DNA of 64,000 bases from Phytophthora sp. 'mugwort' (lineage: Eukaryota > Oomycota > Peronosporomycetes > Peronosporales > Peronosporaceae). Where the stretch lies: positions 3,038,001 to 3,102,000 of the forward strand of contig JAUCEF010000016.1 of NCBI GenBank assembly GCA_033558025.1, given 5' to 3'. Below, in pieces: positions 31,841 through 44,700 of this stretch (its first letter is position 1; each line of letters starts with the position of its first letter). The position numbers and the translations under genes are program-made. The notes below the pieces were generated by a model. That model ran no database searches and was not told the DNA's origin. It worked only from the letters and a program-made list of their open reading frames with translations.

Positions 31841-34800
31841 ATGAGCCCAAGCACCATGTCCTCTGCCCAAGACGTCTCGACCAAGGTCTCCATCGACAAG
31901 TTGAACGGAGACAATTACGCGACGTGGAACCGCTACATGCGCGGCGTGTTCCTGACCAAGTCGACGTGGCATGTGGTGAATCGGGAAACGTCTCCATCCT
32001 TTACGGACTCCCGGGCCAAGGACGAGTATGTCAAGTCGAGCAACATCGCTTTTGGACTGATGTTGCTTCACATGGACGCCGACTACCATCATGTGGTCGA
32101 TGACTGCGAGGAAGCATGGATCGCGTGGACGCGCTTGAAGACGCTGTACGGTGGATCGCAGAAGGCTGGTCGCATCTACCTCAAGCGACAGCTCTTCAGC
32201 ATGGAGATGTCGGAAGGCGGCAATGTGTTGCATCATTGCAATGATGTCCTGAACATCAGCGCCAAGCTCAGCAGCATCGGCGCCAAGATGGAGGACGAGG
32301 ACGTGGTGATCTGCTTGCTGCGCAGTCTCCCCAAGAGCTACGAGAACGTCGTACTGAACTTGGAGATGAGTAGCGCGGAGCTGAAGACGCAAGACGTCGT
32401 GAAGGTGCTCACGAACGAGCATATCAAGCGGCAGGGTGAGAAGACGGCGACGGTGAAAACTGAAGACGCGGCCAAGGCGTTCAGTGCCGAGCGAGAATCT
32501 CGTCAGTGCACGTACTGCGGAAAATTGGGGCACATCATTGACAAGTGCTGGACCAAGCAGAAGGACGAGAACCGAGGGCCAAGACGCGGCGGCAACGGCC
32601 GTGGACGCGGGGCCAACAACATCCAGTGGAGAAACGACAGCGACGGCTACGACAACGACTACGATCAAGTGGCGTTCGCGGTTTCCCTGGAATGTGGAGT
32701 TTCGACGGACAAGAATGTGTCCGGGATGTGGGCGGTCGACAGCGGTGCCACGCACCATATTTGCAACGACAAGTCCAAGTTCGCCAATTTGATCGAGCGA
32801 AGTGAAGGCGAATTTTCGGTGGCCGATGGCAACAAGGCTGCCATCAAGGGTGTGGGGACCATCGTGGAAAGAGTGGTCCTGCCTAACGGCGACGAGCGCG
32901 AGATCGAGATCAAGAACGCACTTCACGTGCCAAATATGAGCAAGAATCTGCTTTCAGTGCCGCAGATAAACAAGCATGGCAAGTTCCAAGTGGTATTTGA
33001 CGGCACTGAGATGCACGTTTCGCGCAAGGACTCGAATCAAGTGGTGGCGACGGCGGATCTCGTGGACGGACTCTACTGGCTTCGCACACCTCAGCGATCG
33101 GCAAATGCGGCGACAAGTGGAAGGACGGTCGATTTGCACGCGCGTATGGGTCACGCTCCAGTCGAGGTTCTTCGCAAGATGGTCGACACCAAGATGATCA
33201 AGGACGCGAAGGCACCTTTCAAGTCGAGTGGACTAAGTGTGTGTCGTGGTTGCCAACAAGGCAAAATGGTCCAAAAACCATTCTCAAGCAACCGTGACAA
33301 GCGTCGCTACGACACATTTGAGCTGCTCCACTTCGACATCTGCGGACCCATGGAGAAAAACTCGCTTGGCGGCAGCAAGTACCTGCTCCTGATCGTGGAC
33401 GAAGCCAGCGGATGCATGAAGGGTTCTGTCTGCGTGCCAAGTCGGAGAGTGAAGACTGCATCAAGACATACATCATGAAGGTGCAGACGCAGTTCGGCAA
33501 GAAGGTCAAGTTTGTGCGGCACGACGGAGCTCGTGAGTTTGCGACCAACTCGCTCAAGGATTTTTACGAAGACGAAGGCATCGAGCAGCAAACCACGGTT
33601 CCGTACGCGCACCAGACGAACGGCACGGCAGAGCGAGCTATCCGAACTATCGTCACGATCGGCCGCAGCATGCTACATCACGCTAAGCTGGACAAGTGTT
33701 TCTGGGCTGAGGCGGCCATGACTGCCATCTACGTGAAGAATCGTCTGCCGTCACCCAAGATCGAGCACAAGACTCCGTTCGAGATCGTTTACAACTCCAA
33801 GCCGAGTGTGAAGCATATGCGTGTGTTCGGCTGTCGGACGTACATTTTGACTCCGAAGGAGAAGCGGCTCAAGTGGGATCCCAAGGCTCGCGCTGGACTG
33901 TTCCTGGGTTACGAAGAAGTGTCCAAGGCGTATCGACTTTATGACATCGAGGCGGGGCAGGTGGTTACCAGTCGCGATGTCAACTTCGATGAGTCGAACT
34001 TGGATTTTCACCGTCGATTTCTGATGAAGATGTCGACGACCTGGACTTCGAACTCGCTCGACATCGACGATGATGGTCCGCGCCAGACGGAGTACAAACA
34101 GGCAGGGAAGCGCAAGAGCCGCCCGAGTGACGAAGATGAAGCTGCCAGAAGACCGCGCGCTGTGCGTCATCGACCTGGACTGGAAGAAGCAAGTGCACCG
34201 AACGACTCCCCTTCGCACCGAACAGACGCAGATGAAGAAGAAAAGTCTGGAGACCAAGATGAAGAATCGACTCCATCTGTGTTTTGGCGTGCAAGTGCCA
34301 ACGCGGTCGAAGCAGCCGTGGACTTATCGGAGCCGTCGACATTCCAAGAAGCGGTCAACGGCCCGGACCAACTACACTGGCGCAAGGCGATTCGTGCTGA
34401 GTTAAAGTCGATGCGACTTCGTGGTGTGTTTCGTGCTGCCAAGTTGCCCAGCGGACAAAGCGCCATCGGTACCAAGTGGGTGTTCAAGATTAAGCGCAAA
34501 GCCGACGGATCGATCGAGAAGTACAAGGCGCGCCTCGTAGCCAAGGGTTTCAAGCAAAAGTACGGCATCGACTACACCGAGACATTCTCGCCCGTGGTCA
34601 AGTACGTGACGCTGCGCATGGTCATCGCGATCGCCAAGTATTTCGACTGGCCCCTCGACCAACTCGACGTGGTAACGGCATTTCTGTACGGCGTCATGAA
34701 GGAGTTGGTGTTCTGCGTGGTTCCTGAAGGCGTCGAGCTGGATGGTGATTTCGACTGCCTGGAATTGGTGAAGGCGATTTACGGTCTCAAGCAAGCTTCG

Positions 34801-35873
34801 CGCGTATGGAACGAGACCTTCGACGAATTCGTGTGTTCTTTCAAGTTTCAGCCTTCGACCCGTGCCTCTACATCAAGGTTGTCGATGGCCACTGTGTGCT
34901 CGTGCTGGTCTACGTGGACGATGTGTTGGTCACCGGAAGTTCACCCGAGCTGATCTCACGCACGAAGAACGACCTCAAGACACGCTTCGAAATGACTGAC
35001 AGTGGCAAGTGTGTGTTCGTCCTTGGAATCGAGCTGGTGGATGGCCCGGACGGCAGCGTGACGATGTGCCAGCGGCGTTATGTGGATGATATCCTGAAGC
35101 GTTTCGGTATGGACGAGTGCAAGGCTGTGGTGAGTCCGGTAGACATGAGCACTCGACTGGTTCCAAGTGACGCAGCGACCAAGGTGAACGCTCCGTTTCG
35201 CGAAGCTGTGGGTGCCCTCATGCACTTGATGACTGCTACTCGCCCGGTTATCGCGTACGCAGTAGGCTATGTATCGCGCTTCATGGAGAACCCCCAAGAG
35301 GAACACTGGGTTGCGGTCAAGCGCATTTTTCGCTATCTACAAGGGACCAAGACGCATGGAATCTGTTTCAAGCCAGGCAACAAGATCGACTTTCGTGGGT
35401 ATTCGGATGCGGACTGGGCTGGCGACCTCGCGGACAGCAAGTCGACTTCCGGCTACACGTTCATGCTGATGGGTGCGCCAGTGAGCTGGGGAAGCAAGAA
35501 GCAGTCAAGTGTTTCGCTGTCTACGAGCGAGGCGGAATACATCGCGCTCAGTCTGGCCGTCCAAGAAGGCAAGTGGATTCATCGCCTGCTATGCGAGATT
35601 TTGGCGGCTGCCAACGAGACTGGACCCGAGCTCAAGATCCGCGAAGACAACCAGTCGTGCATCAAGATGACGAAGAACCCAGTGAACCATGGTCGCGCCA
35701 AGCACATCGACATCAAGTACCATCACATCCGTGATGAGGTCAAGCGCGGCGAAGTCAAGCTCGAGTACTGCGAAACTTCTATCATGCTGGCGGACATCAT
35801 GACCAAGGCACTGCCAGGACCGCGCCACACGGATCTGACGGCGTCCCTCGGAATCCACGCGTGTTCGCATTGA
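31841..35873 (+). pseudogene. gag-pol: A10 gag-pol with several frameshifts
   Basis: Full-length family-A gene, ATG 31841, stop 35871-35873. All domains are present: gag, zinc knuckle [14 protein letters not shown], protease DSG, integrase, RT with YVDD, RNase H. Lesions: one T missing at about 33424 in the integrase core (GGGTTCTGTC for GGGTTTCTGTC), and seven bases missing at about 34839 in RT, before YVDD. There is also a compensating pair, minus one near 34000 and plus one near 34051, which puts about 17 linker codons out of frame and then restores it. SIDKLNGD replaces SIDKFNGD near the start. The element is complete in outline but cannot make a working polyprotein. Confidence 0.92.
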
Positions 35874-35880
35874 GGGGGCG

Positions 35881-36223
35881 TATTGAGGGTTGCCGGGTTT
35901 TGGTACTGTGTACCAGTAACCGGTTAACCCGAACCGGTCCAACACGATCCCGCGATGTTTACGGTACGTTGTTTACGCCACCGATGATTAGACGAGTAGG
36001 ATGATTCGACGAGTGCGAAGTGTTGGTGATTGGATGCACCAAATGATTGGATGCAGGGCTGCATATCTATGTGGTAGACTAGGTAGTGTAAGCTCCGATA
36101 AATCAATCACTTTCGAATCTTCCTTCTTCAGCTCAAGTGGTCTTCACTCCGGTCTTCGCACCAAGTGCAGAACCTCCTTCGCTCCGTCCAAGCTTCACTT
36201 ATCAAGATCCATACCTTTTATCA
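35881..36223 (+). repeat. A10 3' LTR (type I)
   Basis: 343 bp, ends TTTTATCA, then GCGAT and the A9 RT sequence. Confidence 0.92.
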
Positions 36224-36228
36224 GCGAT

Positions 36229-39012
36229 GACCATGCGCAGCGTCACGTACTTGACCACGGGCGAGAACGTCTCGGTGTAGTCGATGCCGTACTTCTGCTT
36301 AAACCCCTTGGCCACGAGGCGCGCCTTGTACTTCTCGATCGATCCGTCGGCTTTGCGCTTAATCTTGAACACCCACTTGGTACCGATGGCGCTTTGTCCG
36401 CTGGGCAACTTGGCAGCACGAAACACACCACGAAGTCGCATCGACTTTAACTCAGCACGAATCGCCTTGCGCCAGTGTAGTTGGTCCGGGCCGTTGACCG
36501 CTTCTTGGAATGTCGACGGCTCCGATAAGTCCACGGCTGCTTCGACCGCGTTGGCACTTGCACGCCAAAACACAGATGGAGTCGATTCTTCATCTTGGTC
36601 TCCAGACTTTTCTTCTTCATCTGCGTCTGTTCGGTGCGAAGGGGAGTCGTTCGGTGCACTTGCTTCTTCCAGTCCAGGTCGATGACGCACAGCGCGCGGT
36701 CTTCTGGCAGCTTCATCTTCGTCACTCGGGCGGCTCTTGCGCTTCCCTGCCTGCGTGTACTCCGTCTGGCGGAAACCATCATTGTCGATGTCGAGCGAGT
36801 CGAAGTCCAGGTCGTCGACATCTTCATCGGAAATCGTCGGTGAACATCCAAAGGTCGATTCATCGAAGTTGACATCGCGACTGATGACCACCTGCCCCGC
36901 CTCGATGTCATAAAGTTGATACGCCTTGGACACTTCTTCGTAGCCCAGAAACAATCCGGCGCGAGCCTTGGGATCCCACTTGAGTCGCTTCTCCTTCGGA
37001 GTTAGGATGTACGTCCGACAGCCGAAAACACGCATGTGCTTCACACTCGGCTTGGACTTGTAGACGATCTCGAACGGAGTCTTGTGCTCGATCTTGGGTG
37101 ACGGCAGGCGGTTCTTCACATAGATGGCCGTCATCGCCGCCTCAGCCCAGAAACACTTGTCCAGCTTGGCGTGATGCAACATGCTGCGGCCGATCGTGAC
37201 GATAGTTCGGATGGCTCTCTCTGCCGTGCCGTTGGTCTGGTGCGCGTACGGAACCGTGGTTTGCTGCTCGATGCCTTCGTCTTCGTAGAAGTCGTTGAGC
37301 GAGTTGGTCGCAAACTCACGAGCTCCGTCGTGCCGCACAAACTTGACCTTCTTGCCGAACTGCTTCTGCACCTTCATGATGTACGTCTTGATGCAGTCTT
37401 CGCTCTCCGACTTGGCACGCAGGCAGAAACCCTTCATGCATCCGCTGGCTTCGTCCACGATCAGGAGCAGGTACTTGCTGCCGCCAAGCGAGTTTTTCTC
37501 CATGGGTCCGCAGATGTCGAAGTGGAGCAGCTCAAAGGTGTCGTAGCGACGCTTGTCACGGTTGCTTGAGAATGGTTTTTGGACCATTTTGCCTTGTTGG
37601 CAACCACGACACACACTTAGTCCACTCGACTTGAAAGGTGCCTTCGCGTCCTTGATCATGTGGTTGTCGACCATCTTGCGAAGCACCTCAACCGGAGCGT
37701 GACCCATGCGCGCGTGCAGGTCGACAGTCTTGCCACTCGTCGCCGCATTCGCCGATCGCTGAGGCGTCTGAAGCCAGTAGAGTCCATCCATGAGGTTTGC
37801 CGTCGCCACCACTTGCTTGGAGCCTTTGTGCGCAATCTGCATCTTGGTGCCGTCGAACACCACTTGAAACTTGTCACTTTTGTTTATCTGCGGCACTGAA
37901 AGCAGATTCTTGCTCATATTTGGCACGTGAAGTGCGTTCTTGATCTCGATCTCGCGCTCGTCGCCGTTAGGCAGGACCACTCTTTCCACGATGGTCCCCA
38001 CACCCTTGATGGCAGCCTTGTTGCCATCGGCCACCGAAAGTTCGCCTTCGTTCCGCTCGATCAAATTGGCGAACTTGGACTTGTCGTTGCAAATATGGTG
38101 CGTGGCACCGCTGTCGACCGCCCACATCCCGGACACATTCTTGTCCGTCGAAACTCCACATTCCAGGGAAACCGCGAACGCCACTTGATCGTAGTCGTTG
38201 TCGTAGCCGTCGCTGTCGTTTCTCCACTGGATGTTGTTGGCCCCGCGTCCACGGCCGTTGCCGCCGCGTCTTGGCCCTCGGTTCTCGTCCTTCTGCTTGG
38301 TCCAGCACTTGTCAATGATGTGCCCCAATTTTCCGCAGTACGTGCACTGACGAGATTCTCGCTCGGCACTGAACGCCTTGGCCGCGTCTTCAGTTTTCAC
38401 CGTCGCCGTCTTCTCGCCTTGTCGCCTGATGTGCTCGTTCGTGAGCACCTTCACAACGTCTTGCGACCGCAGCTCTGCATTGCTCATCTCCAAGTTCAGC
38501 ACGACGTTCTCGTAGCTCTTGGGGAGACTGCGCAGCAAGCAGATCATCACGTCCTCGTCCTCCATCTTGGCGCCGATGCTGCTAAGCTTGGCGCTGATGT
38601 TCAGGACATCATTGCAATGATGCAACACATTGCCGCCTTCCGACATCTCCATGCTGAAGAGCTGTCGCTTGAGGTAGATGCGACCAGCCTTCTGCGATCC
38701 ACCGTACAGCGTCTTCAAGCGCGTCCACGCGATCCATGCTTCCTCGCAGTCATCGACCACATGATGGTAGTCGGCGTCCATGTGAAGTAACATCAGTCCA
38801 AAAGCGATGTTGCTCGACTTGACATACTCGTCCTTGGCCCGGGAGTCCGTAAAGGATGGAGACGTTTCCCGATTCACCACATGCCACGTCGACTTGGTCA
38901 GGAACACGCCACGCATGTAGCGGTTCCACGTCGCGTAGTTGTCTCCGTTGAACTTGTCGATGGAGACCTTGGCCGAGACGTCTTGGGCAGAGGACATGGT
39001 GCTTGGGCTCAT
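36229..39012 (-). pseudogene. gag-pol: A9 gag, protease, integrase, start of RT
   Basis: N-terminal two thirds of A9 from the ATG at 39012 to the A10 insertion in RT. Gag domain, zinc knuckle [14 protein letters not shown], protease DSG, integrase zinc and DD35E motifs, acidic linker and RT fingers are in one open frame without lesion. The integrase reads [10 protein letters not shown] and the zinc-to-core spacing is normal. Joined to 31494-30238 it would be a complete ORF, so A10 is the only visible lesion. The sequence is mosaic: its gag resembles A10, but the protease-integrase part ([22 protein letters not shown]) resembles A2. Confidence 0.91.
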
Positions 39013-39016
39013 AACC

Positions 39017-39359
39017 TGATAAAGGTATTGAGGTCTTGAAGCGAGGCTTGGGTTGAGCGGAGGGAGTTCTGTACTTGGGTGCGAGGACCGGAGTGAAGAC
39101 CACTTGAGCTGAAGAAGGAAGATTCGAAAGTGATTGATTTATCGGAGCTTACACCACCTAGTCTACCACATATATATGCAGCCCTGCATCCAATCATTTG
39201 GTGCATCCAATCACCAACACTCCGCACTCGTCCAATCATTCTACTCGTCTAATCATCGGTTGCGAAAACAACGTACCGTAAACATCGCGGGATCGTGTTG
39301 GACCGGTTCGGGTTAACCGGTTACTGGTACACAGTACCAAAACCTGGCAACCCTCAATA
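39017..39359 (-). repeat. A9 5' LTR (type I)
   Basis: 343 bp with private changes CATATATATGC and TCATTCTACTCG. Right target copy GGTGT at 39360-39364. Confidence 0.92.
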
Positions 39360-39364
39360 GGTGT

Positions 39365-41390
39365 GTTCATGGGATACGAAGAAGTGTCGAAGGCGTACCG
39401 AGTTTATGACATCGAGGCGGGGCAGGTGCTGATAAGTCGCGATGTCACCTTCGACGAATCAAGTTTTGGTATCTCGACGGCGATCTCAAGTAATGACGAC
39501 GAAGATGTGAACCTGGACTTCGACTCGCTCGAGATTGGTGATGATGACTCGGCGTGTCCGACCGAATTCAAGCAGGCGGGGAAGCGCAAGACTCGACCAA
39601 GTGATGCGGATACCATGTCAGTGAACTCGCGTCCTGTTCGCCGTGCGACTGGTTTGGAAGAAGCAAGCGCTCCTGTCACCTCGTTTGAGCGCCAAGCCAA
39701 ACGCCGAGCGAGTGTTCGAATGGAACCTGGACTGCCTGACGAAGAAGAGAAGGATGCTCAAGACAACGAAGAAGACGATTCCACTCCTCCCGTATTTTGG
39801 CGAGCAAGTGCCAACTCAGTGGAAGCCGGCGAGTTGTCTGAGCCGACGACATTCCAAGACGCGGTGAACGGACCTGATCAAGTGCATTGGCGCAAGGCTG
39901 TTCGTGCGGAACTCAAGTCGATGCGACTTCGTGGTGTGTTTCGTGCTGCCAAGTTGCCCAGCGGACAACGCGCCATCGGTACCAAGTGGGTGTTCAAGAT
40001 CAAGCGCAAAGCCGACGGATCGATCGAGAAGTACAAGGCGCGCCTGGTGGCCAAGGGTTTCAAGCAGAAGTACGGCATCGACTACACGGAGACGTTCTCG
40101 CCCGTGGTCAAGTACGTGACGCTGCGCATGGTCATCGCGATCGCCAAGTATTTCGACTGGCCTCTGGACCAACTCGACGTGGTAACGGCATTTCTGTACG
40201 GCGTCATGAAGGAAGTCGTGTACTGCGTGGTGCCAGAAGGGGTCGAGCTGGACGATGACTTCGACTGCCTGGAACTGGTCAAGGCGATCTACGGTCTCAA
40301 GCAAGCTTCGCGCGTGTGGAACGAGACCTTCGACGAATTCGTGTGCTCCATCGATTTTCCAGTTTCCGCCTACGATCCGTGCCTCTACATCAAGATTGTG
40401 GATGGTCACTGCGTTCTGTTGCTGGTGTACGTGGACGACGTATTAGTAACCGGAAGTTCGGCCGAACTGATCGCACGCACCAAGAGTGACCTGAAAACAC
40501 GTTTTGAGATGACCGACAGCGGGAAGTGTGCCTTTGTCTTGGGTATCGAGCTGGTCGACAAGGCTGACGGCAGCGTAACAATGTGCCAACGGCGCTACGT
40601 GGACGACATTCTCAAGCGTTTCGGCATGGATGACTGCAAGGCTGTGGTAAGCCCCGCGGATTTGAGCTCTCGACTGGTTCCAAGCAACGCGCCGACCAAG
40701 ATCAACGTTCCCTTTCGTGAAGCTGTGGGTGCACTCATGCACTTGATGACTGCGACGCGACCAGATATCGCTTTCGCCGTGGGATATGTGTCGCGCTTCA
40801 TGGAAAACCCTCAAGTCGAGCACTGGGTTGCAGTGAAGCGAATCCTCCGCTATTTACAAGGGACCAAGTCGCATGGAATCTGCTTCAAACCCGGTGACAA
40901 GGTGGACTTTCGCGGCTACTCAGACGCAGACTGGGCCGGCGACCATTCAGATCGCAAGTCAACTTCGGGCTATACGTTCATTTTGATGGGCGCGCCAGTC
41001 AGTTGGGGAAGCAAGAAACAGTCAAGTGTGTCGCTATCAACGAGCGAAGCGGAATACATCGCGCTCAGTCTGGCCGTCCAAGAAGGCAAGTGGATTCATC
41101 GCCTGTTGTGCGAGATTTTGACGGCAGCGAACGAATCGGGGCCAGAGCTCAAGATCCGCGAAGACAACCAGTCGTGCATCAAGATGACGAAGAACCCAGT
41201 GAAGCATGGTCGCGTCAAGCACATCGACATCAAGTACCATCACATCCGTGATGAGGTCAAGCGCGGCGAAGTCAAGCTCGAGTATTGTGAGACTTCAATC
41301 ATGCTCGCGAACATCATGACCAAGGCAATGCCAGGACCGCGCCACATGGATCTGACGGCGTCCCTCGGAATCCACGCGTGTTCGCATTGA
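39365..41390 (+). pseudogene. gag-pol: A8 pol: linker, RT and RNase H
   Basis: Continuation of A8 after A9, open to the stop at 41388-41390. It starts at the end of integrase ([15 protein letters not shown]) and runs through the long acidic linker with [19 protein letters not shown] ([31 protein letters not shown]) and RNase H. RNase H has two private changes, NPVKHGRVKHID and MLANIMTKAMPG, where most copies read RAKHID and MLADIMTKALPG. This is the divergent pol variant also in A6 and A11. Its first 440 bases match A17 at 63563-64000, including the CGTGTCCG spelling. Confidence 0.9.
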
Positions 41391-41397
41391 GGGGGCG

Positions 41398-41737
41398 TAT
41401 TGAGGGTTGCCGGGTTTTGGTACTGTGTACCAGTAACCGGTTAACCCGAACCGGTCCAACACGATCCCGCGATGTTTACGGTACGTTGTTTACGCCACCG
41501 ATGATTAGACGAGTAGGATGATTGGACGATGCGGAGTGTTGGTGATTGGATGCACCAAATGATTGGATGCAGGGCTGCATATCTATGTGGTAGACTAGGT
41601 AGTGTAAGCTCCGATAAATCAATCACTTTCGAATCTTCATTCTACCCCTCAAGTGCCTTCGCTCCGGTCCCGCCGTCTGCGACGTCCCTCCCTCCGCTTC
41701 GTACAAGCTTCGTGCCCAAGATCCATACCTTTCATCA
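41398..41737 (+). repeat. LTR shared by A8 (3') and A11 (5'), mosaic
   Basis: 340 bp. Type I from TATTGAGGG as far as AATCACTTTCGAATCTTC, then type II (ATTCTACCCCTCAAG...TTTCATCA). Polypurine tract before it, primer site 41738-41750 and gag ATG after it. Confidence 0.9.
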
Positions 41738-41741
41738 GGTT

Positions 41742-44700
41742 ATGAGCCCAAGCACCATGTCCTCTGCCCAAGACGCCTCGACCAAGTTCTCCATTGACAA
41801 GTTCAACGGGGACAACTACGCGACGTGGAACCGCTACATGCGTGGCGTGTTCCTGACCAAGTCGACGTGGCATGTGGTGAATCGGGAAACGTCTCCATCC
41901 TTTACGGACTCCCGGGCCAAGGACGACTACGTCAAGTTGAGCAACATCGCTTTCGGACTGATGCTGCTCCACATGGACGCGGACTACCACCATGTGGTCG
42001 ACGACTGCGAGGAAGCGTGGGTTGCCTGGTCGCGCCTGAAGACGCTGTACGGTGGTTCGCAGAAGGCTGGACGCATCTACCTGAAGCGCCAACTCTTCAG
42101 CATGGAGATGTCGGAAGGCGGCAATGTGTTGCATCATTGCAACGAGGTCCTCAACATCAGCGCCAAGCTCAGCAGCATCGGTGCCAAGATGGAGGACGAG
42201 GACGTGGCGATCTGCTTGTTGCGCAGCCTCCCCAAGAGCTACGAGAACGTCGTGCTGAACTTGGAGATGAGCAGCGCTGAACTGCGGTCGCAAGACGTCG
42301 TGAAGGTGCTCACGAACGAGCACATCAAGAGACAAGGCGAGAAGACGGCGACGGTGAAGACGGAGAACGCGGCCAAGGCGTTCAACACCGACCGAGAGTC
42401 TCGCCAGTGTACGTACTGCGGAAAAGTGGGGCACACGATTGACAAGTGCTGGACCAAGCAGAAGGACGAGAACCGAGGGCCGAGACGCGGCGGCAACGGC
42501 CGTGGACGCGGGGCCAACAACATCCAGTGGAGAAACGACAGCAACGGCTACGACTACGACTACGATCGAGTAGCGTTCGCGGTTTCACTGGAATGTGGGG
42601 TTTCGACGGGCAAGAATGTGTCCGGGATGTGGGCGGTCGACAGCGGCGCAACGCACCACATCTGCAACGACAAGACCAAGTTCGTCCATTTGATTGAGCG
42701 GAACGAAGGCGAACTTTCGGTGGCCGACGGCAACAAGGCGGCCATCAAGGGTGTGGGGACCATCGTGGAACAAGTGGTTCTGCCCAATGGCGACGAGCGC
42801 GAGATCGAGATCAAGAACGCGCTGTACGTGCCAGGCATGAGCAAGAATCTGCTTTCGGTACCGCAGATCAACAAAAGTGACAAGTATCAAGTGGTGTTCG
42901 ACGGCACCAAGATGCAGATTGCGCACAAAGGCTCCAAGCAAGTGGTGGCGACGGCAAACCTCATGGATGGACTCTACTGGCTTCAGACGCCTCAGCGATC
43001 GGCGAATGCGGCGACGAGTGGCAAGACTGTCGACCTGCACGCGCGTATGGGTCACGCCCCGGTTGAGGTGCTTCGCAAGATGGTCGACAACCACATGGTC
43101 AAGGACGCGAAGGCACCTTTCAAGTCGAGCGGACCAAGTCTGTGTCGTGGTTGCCAGCAAGGTAAAATGGTCCAAAAACCATTCCCAAGCAACCGTGACA
43201 AGCGTCGCTACGACACATTTGAGCTGCTCCACTTCGACATCTGCGGACCCATGGAGGAAAACTCGCTTGGCGGCAGCAAGTACCTGCTACTGATCGTGGA
43301 CGAAGCCAGTGGATGCATGAAGGGTTTCTGCCTGCGTGCCAAGTCGGAGAGCGAAGACTGCATCAAGACGTACATCATGAAGGTGCAGAAGCAGTTCGGC
43401 AAGAAGGTCAAGTTTGTGCGGCACGACGGAGCTCGTGAGTTTGCGACCAACTCGCTCAACGACTTCTACGAAGACGAAGGCATCGAGCAGCAAACCACGG
43501 TTCCGTACGCGCACCAGACGAACGGCACGGCAGAGCGAGCTATCCGAACTATCGTCACGATCGGCCGCAGCATGCTACATCACGCTAAGCTGGACAAGTG
43601 TTTCTGGGCTGAGGCGGCCATGACTGCCATCTACGTGAAGAATCGTCTGCCGTCACCCAAGATCGAGCACAAGACTCCGTTCGAGATCGTTTACAACTCC
43701 AAGCCGAGTGTGAAGCACATGCGTGTGTTCGGCTGTCGGACGTACATTCTGACTCCGAAGGAGAAGCGGCTCAAGTGGGATCCCAAGGCTCGCGCTGGAC
43801 TGTTCATGGGATACGAAGAAGTGTCGAAGGCATACCGAGTTTATGACATCGAGGCGGGGCAGGTGGTGATAAGTCGCGATGTCACCTTCGACGAATCAAG
43901 TTTTGGTATCTCGACGGCGATCTCAAGTAATGACGACGAAGATGTGAACCTGGACTTCGACTCGCTCGAGATTGGTGACGATGACTCGGCGGGTCCGACC
44001 GAATTCAAGCAGGCGGGGAAGCGCAAGACTCGACCAAGTGATGCGGATACCATGTCAGTGAACTCGCGTCCTGTTCGCCGTGCGACTGGTTTGGAAGAAG
44101 CAAGCGCTCCTGTCACCTCGTTTGAGCGCCAAGCCAAACGCCGAGCGAGTGTTCGAATGGAACCTGGACTGCCTGACGAAGAAGAGAAGGATGCTCAAGA
44201 CAACGAAGAAGACGATTCCACTCCTCCCGTATTTTGGCGAGCAAGTGCCAACTCAGTGGAAGCCGGCGAGTTGTCTGAGCCGACGACATTCCAAGACGCG
44301 GTGAACGGACCTGATCAAGTGCATTGGCGCAAGGCTGTTCGTGCGGAACTCAAGTCGATGCGACTTCGTGGTGTGTTTCGTGCTGCCAAGTTGCCCAGCG
44401 GACAACGCGCCATCGGTACCAAGTGGGTGTTCAAGATCAAGCGCAAAGCCGACGGATCGATCGAGAAGTACAAGGCGCGCCTGGTGGCCAAGGGTTTCAA
44501 GCAGAAGTACGGCATCGACTACACGGAGACGTTCTCGCCCGTGGTCAAGTACGTGACGCTGCGCATGGTCATCGCGATCGCCAAGTATTTCGACTGGCCT
44601 CTGGACCAACTCGACGTGGTAACGGCATTTCTGTACGGCATCATGAAGGAAGTCGTGTACTGCGTGGTGCCAGAAGGGGTCGAGCTGGACGATGACTTCG

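Larger units (their letters stand above)
31495..36223 (+). mobile_element. A10, complete family-A element nested in A9
   Basis: LTRs 31495-31836 and 35881-36223, target duplication GCGAT on both sides (31490-31494 and 36224-36228), opposite in orientation to A9. The LTRs differ at several sites (TATTGAAGG/TATTGAGGG, TTTTCGCAACC/TTTACGCCACC, GACGATGCGG/GACGAGTGCGAAG). The 5' junction occurs again in inverted form at 20890/20891. Confidence 0.93.
29889..39359 (-). mobile_element. A9, family-A element inserted in A8, carrying A10
   Basis: Minus-strand element with LTRs 29889-30230 (3') and 39017-39359 (5') and target duplication GGTGT on both sides. A10 is nested at 31495-36223. The LTRs differ at roughly ten positions by eye, so it is older than A6, B1 or B2. 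A second junction with the same site and orientation exists at 63562/63563 (A16/A17). Confidence 0.93.
27485..41737 (+). mobile_element. A8, family-A element in tandem chain, carrying A9
   Basis: LTRs 27485-27826 and 41398-41737 are shared with neighbours A7 and A11. Internal 27827-41397, split by A9 at GGTGT (29884-29888 and 39360-39364). Its two LTRs are not a matched pair: the right one is a type I/type II mosaic. Confidence 0.85.
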
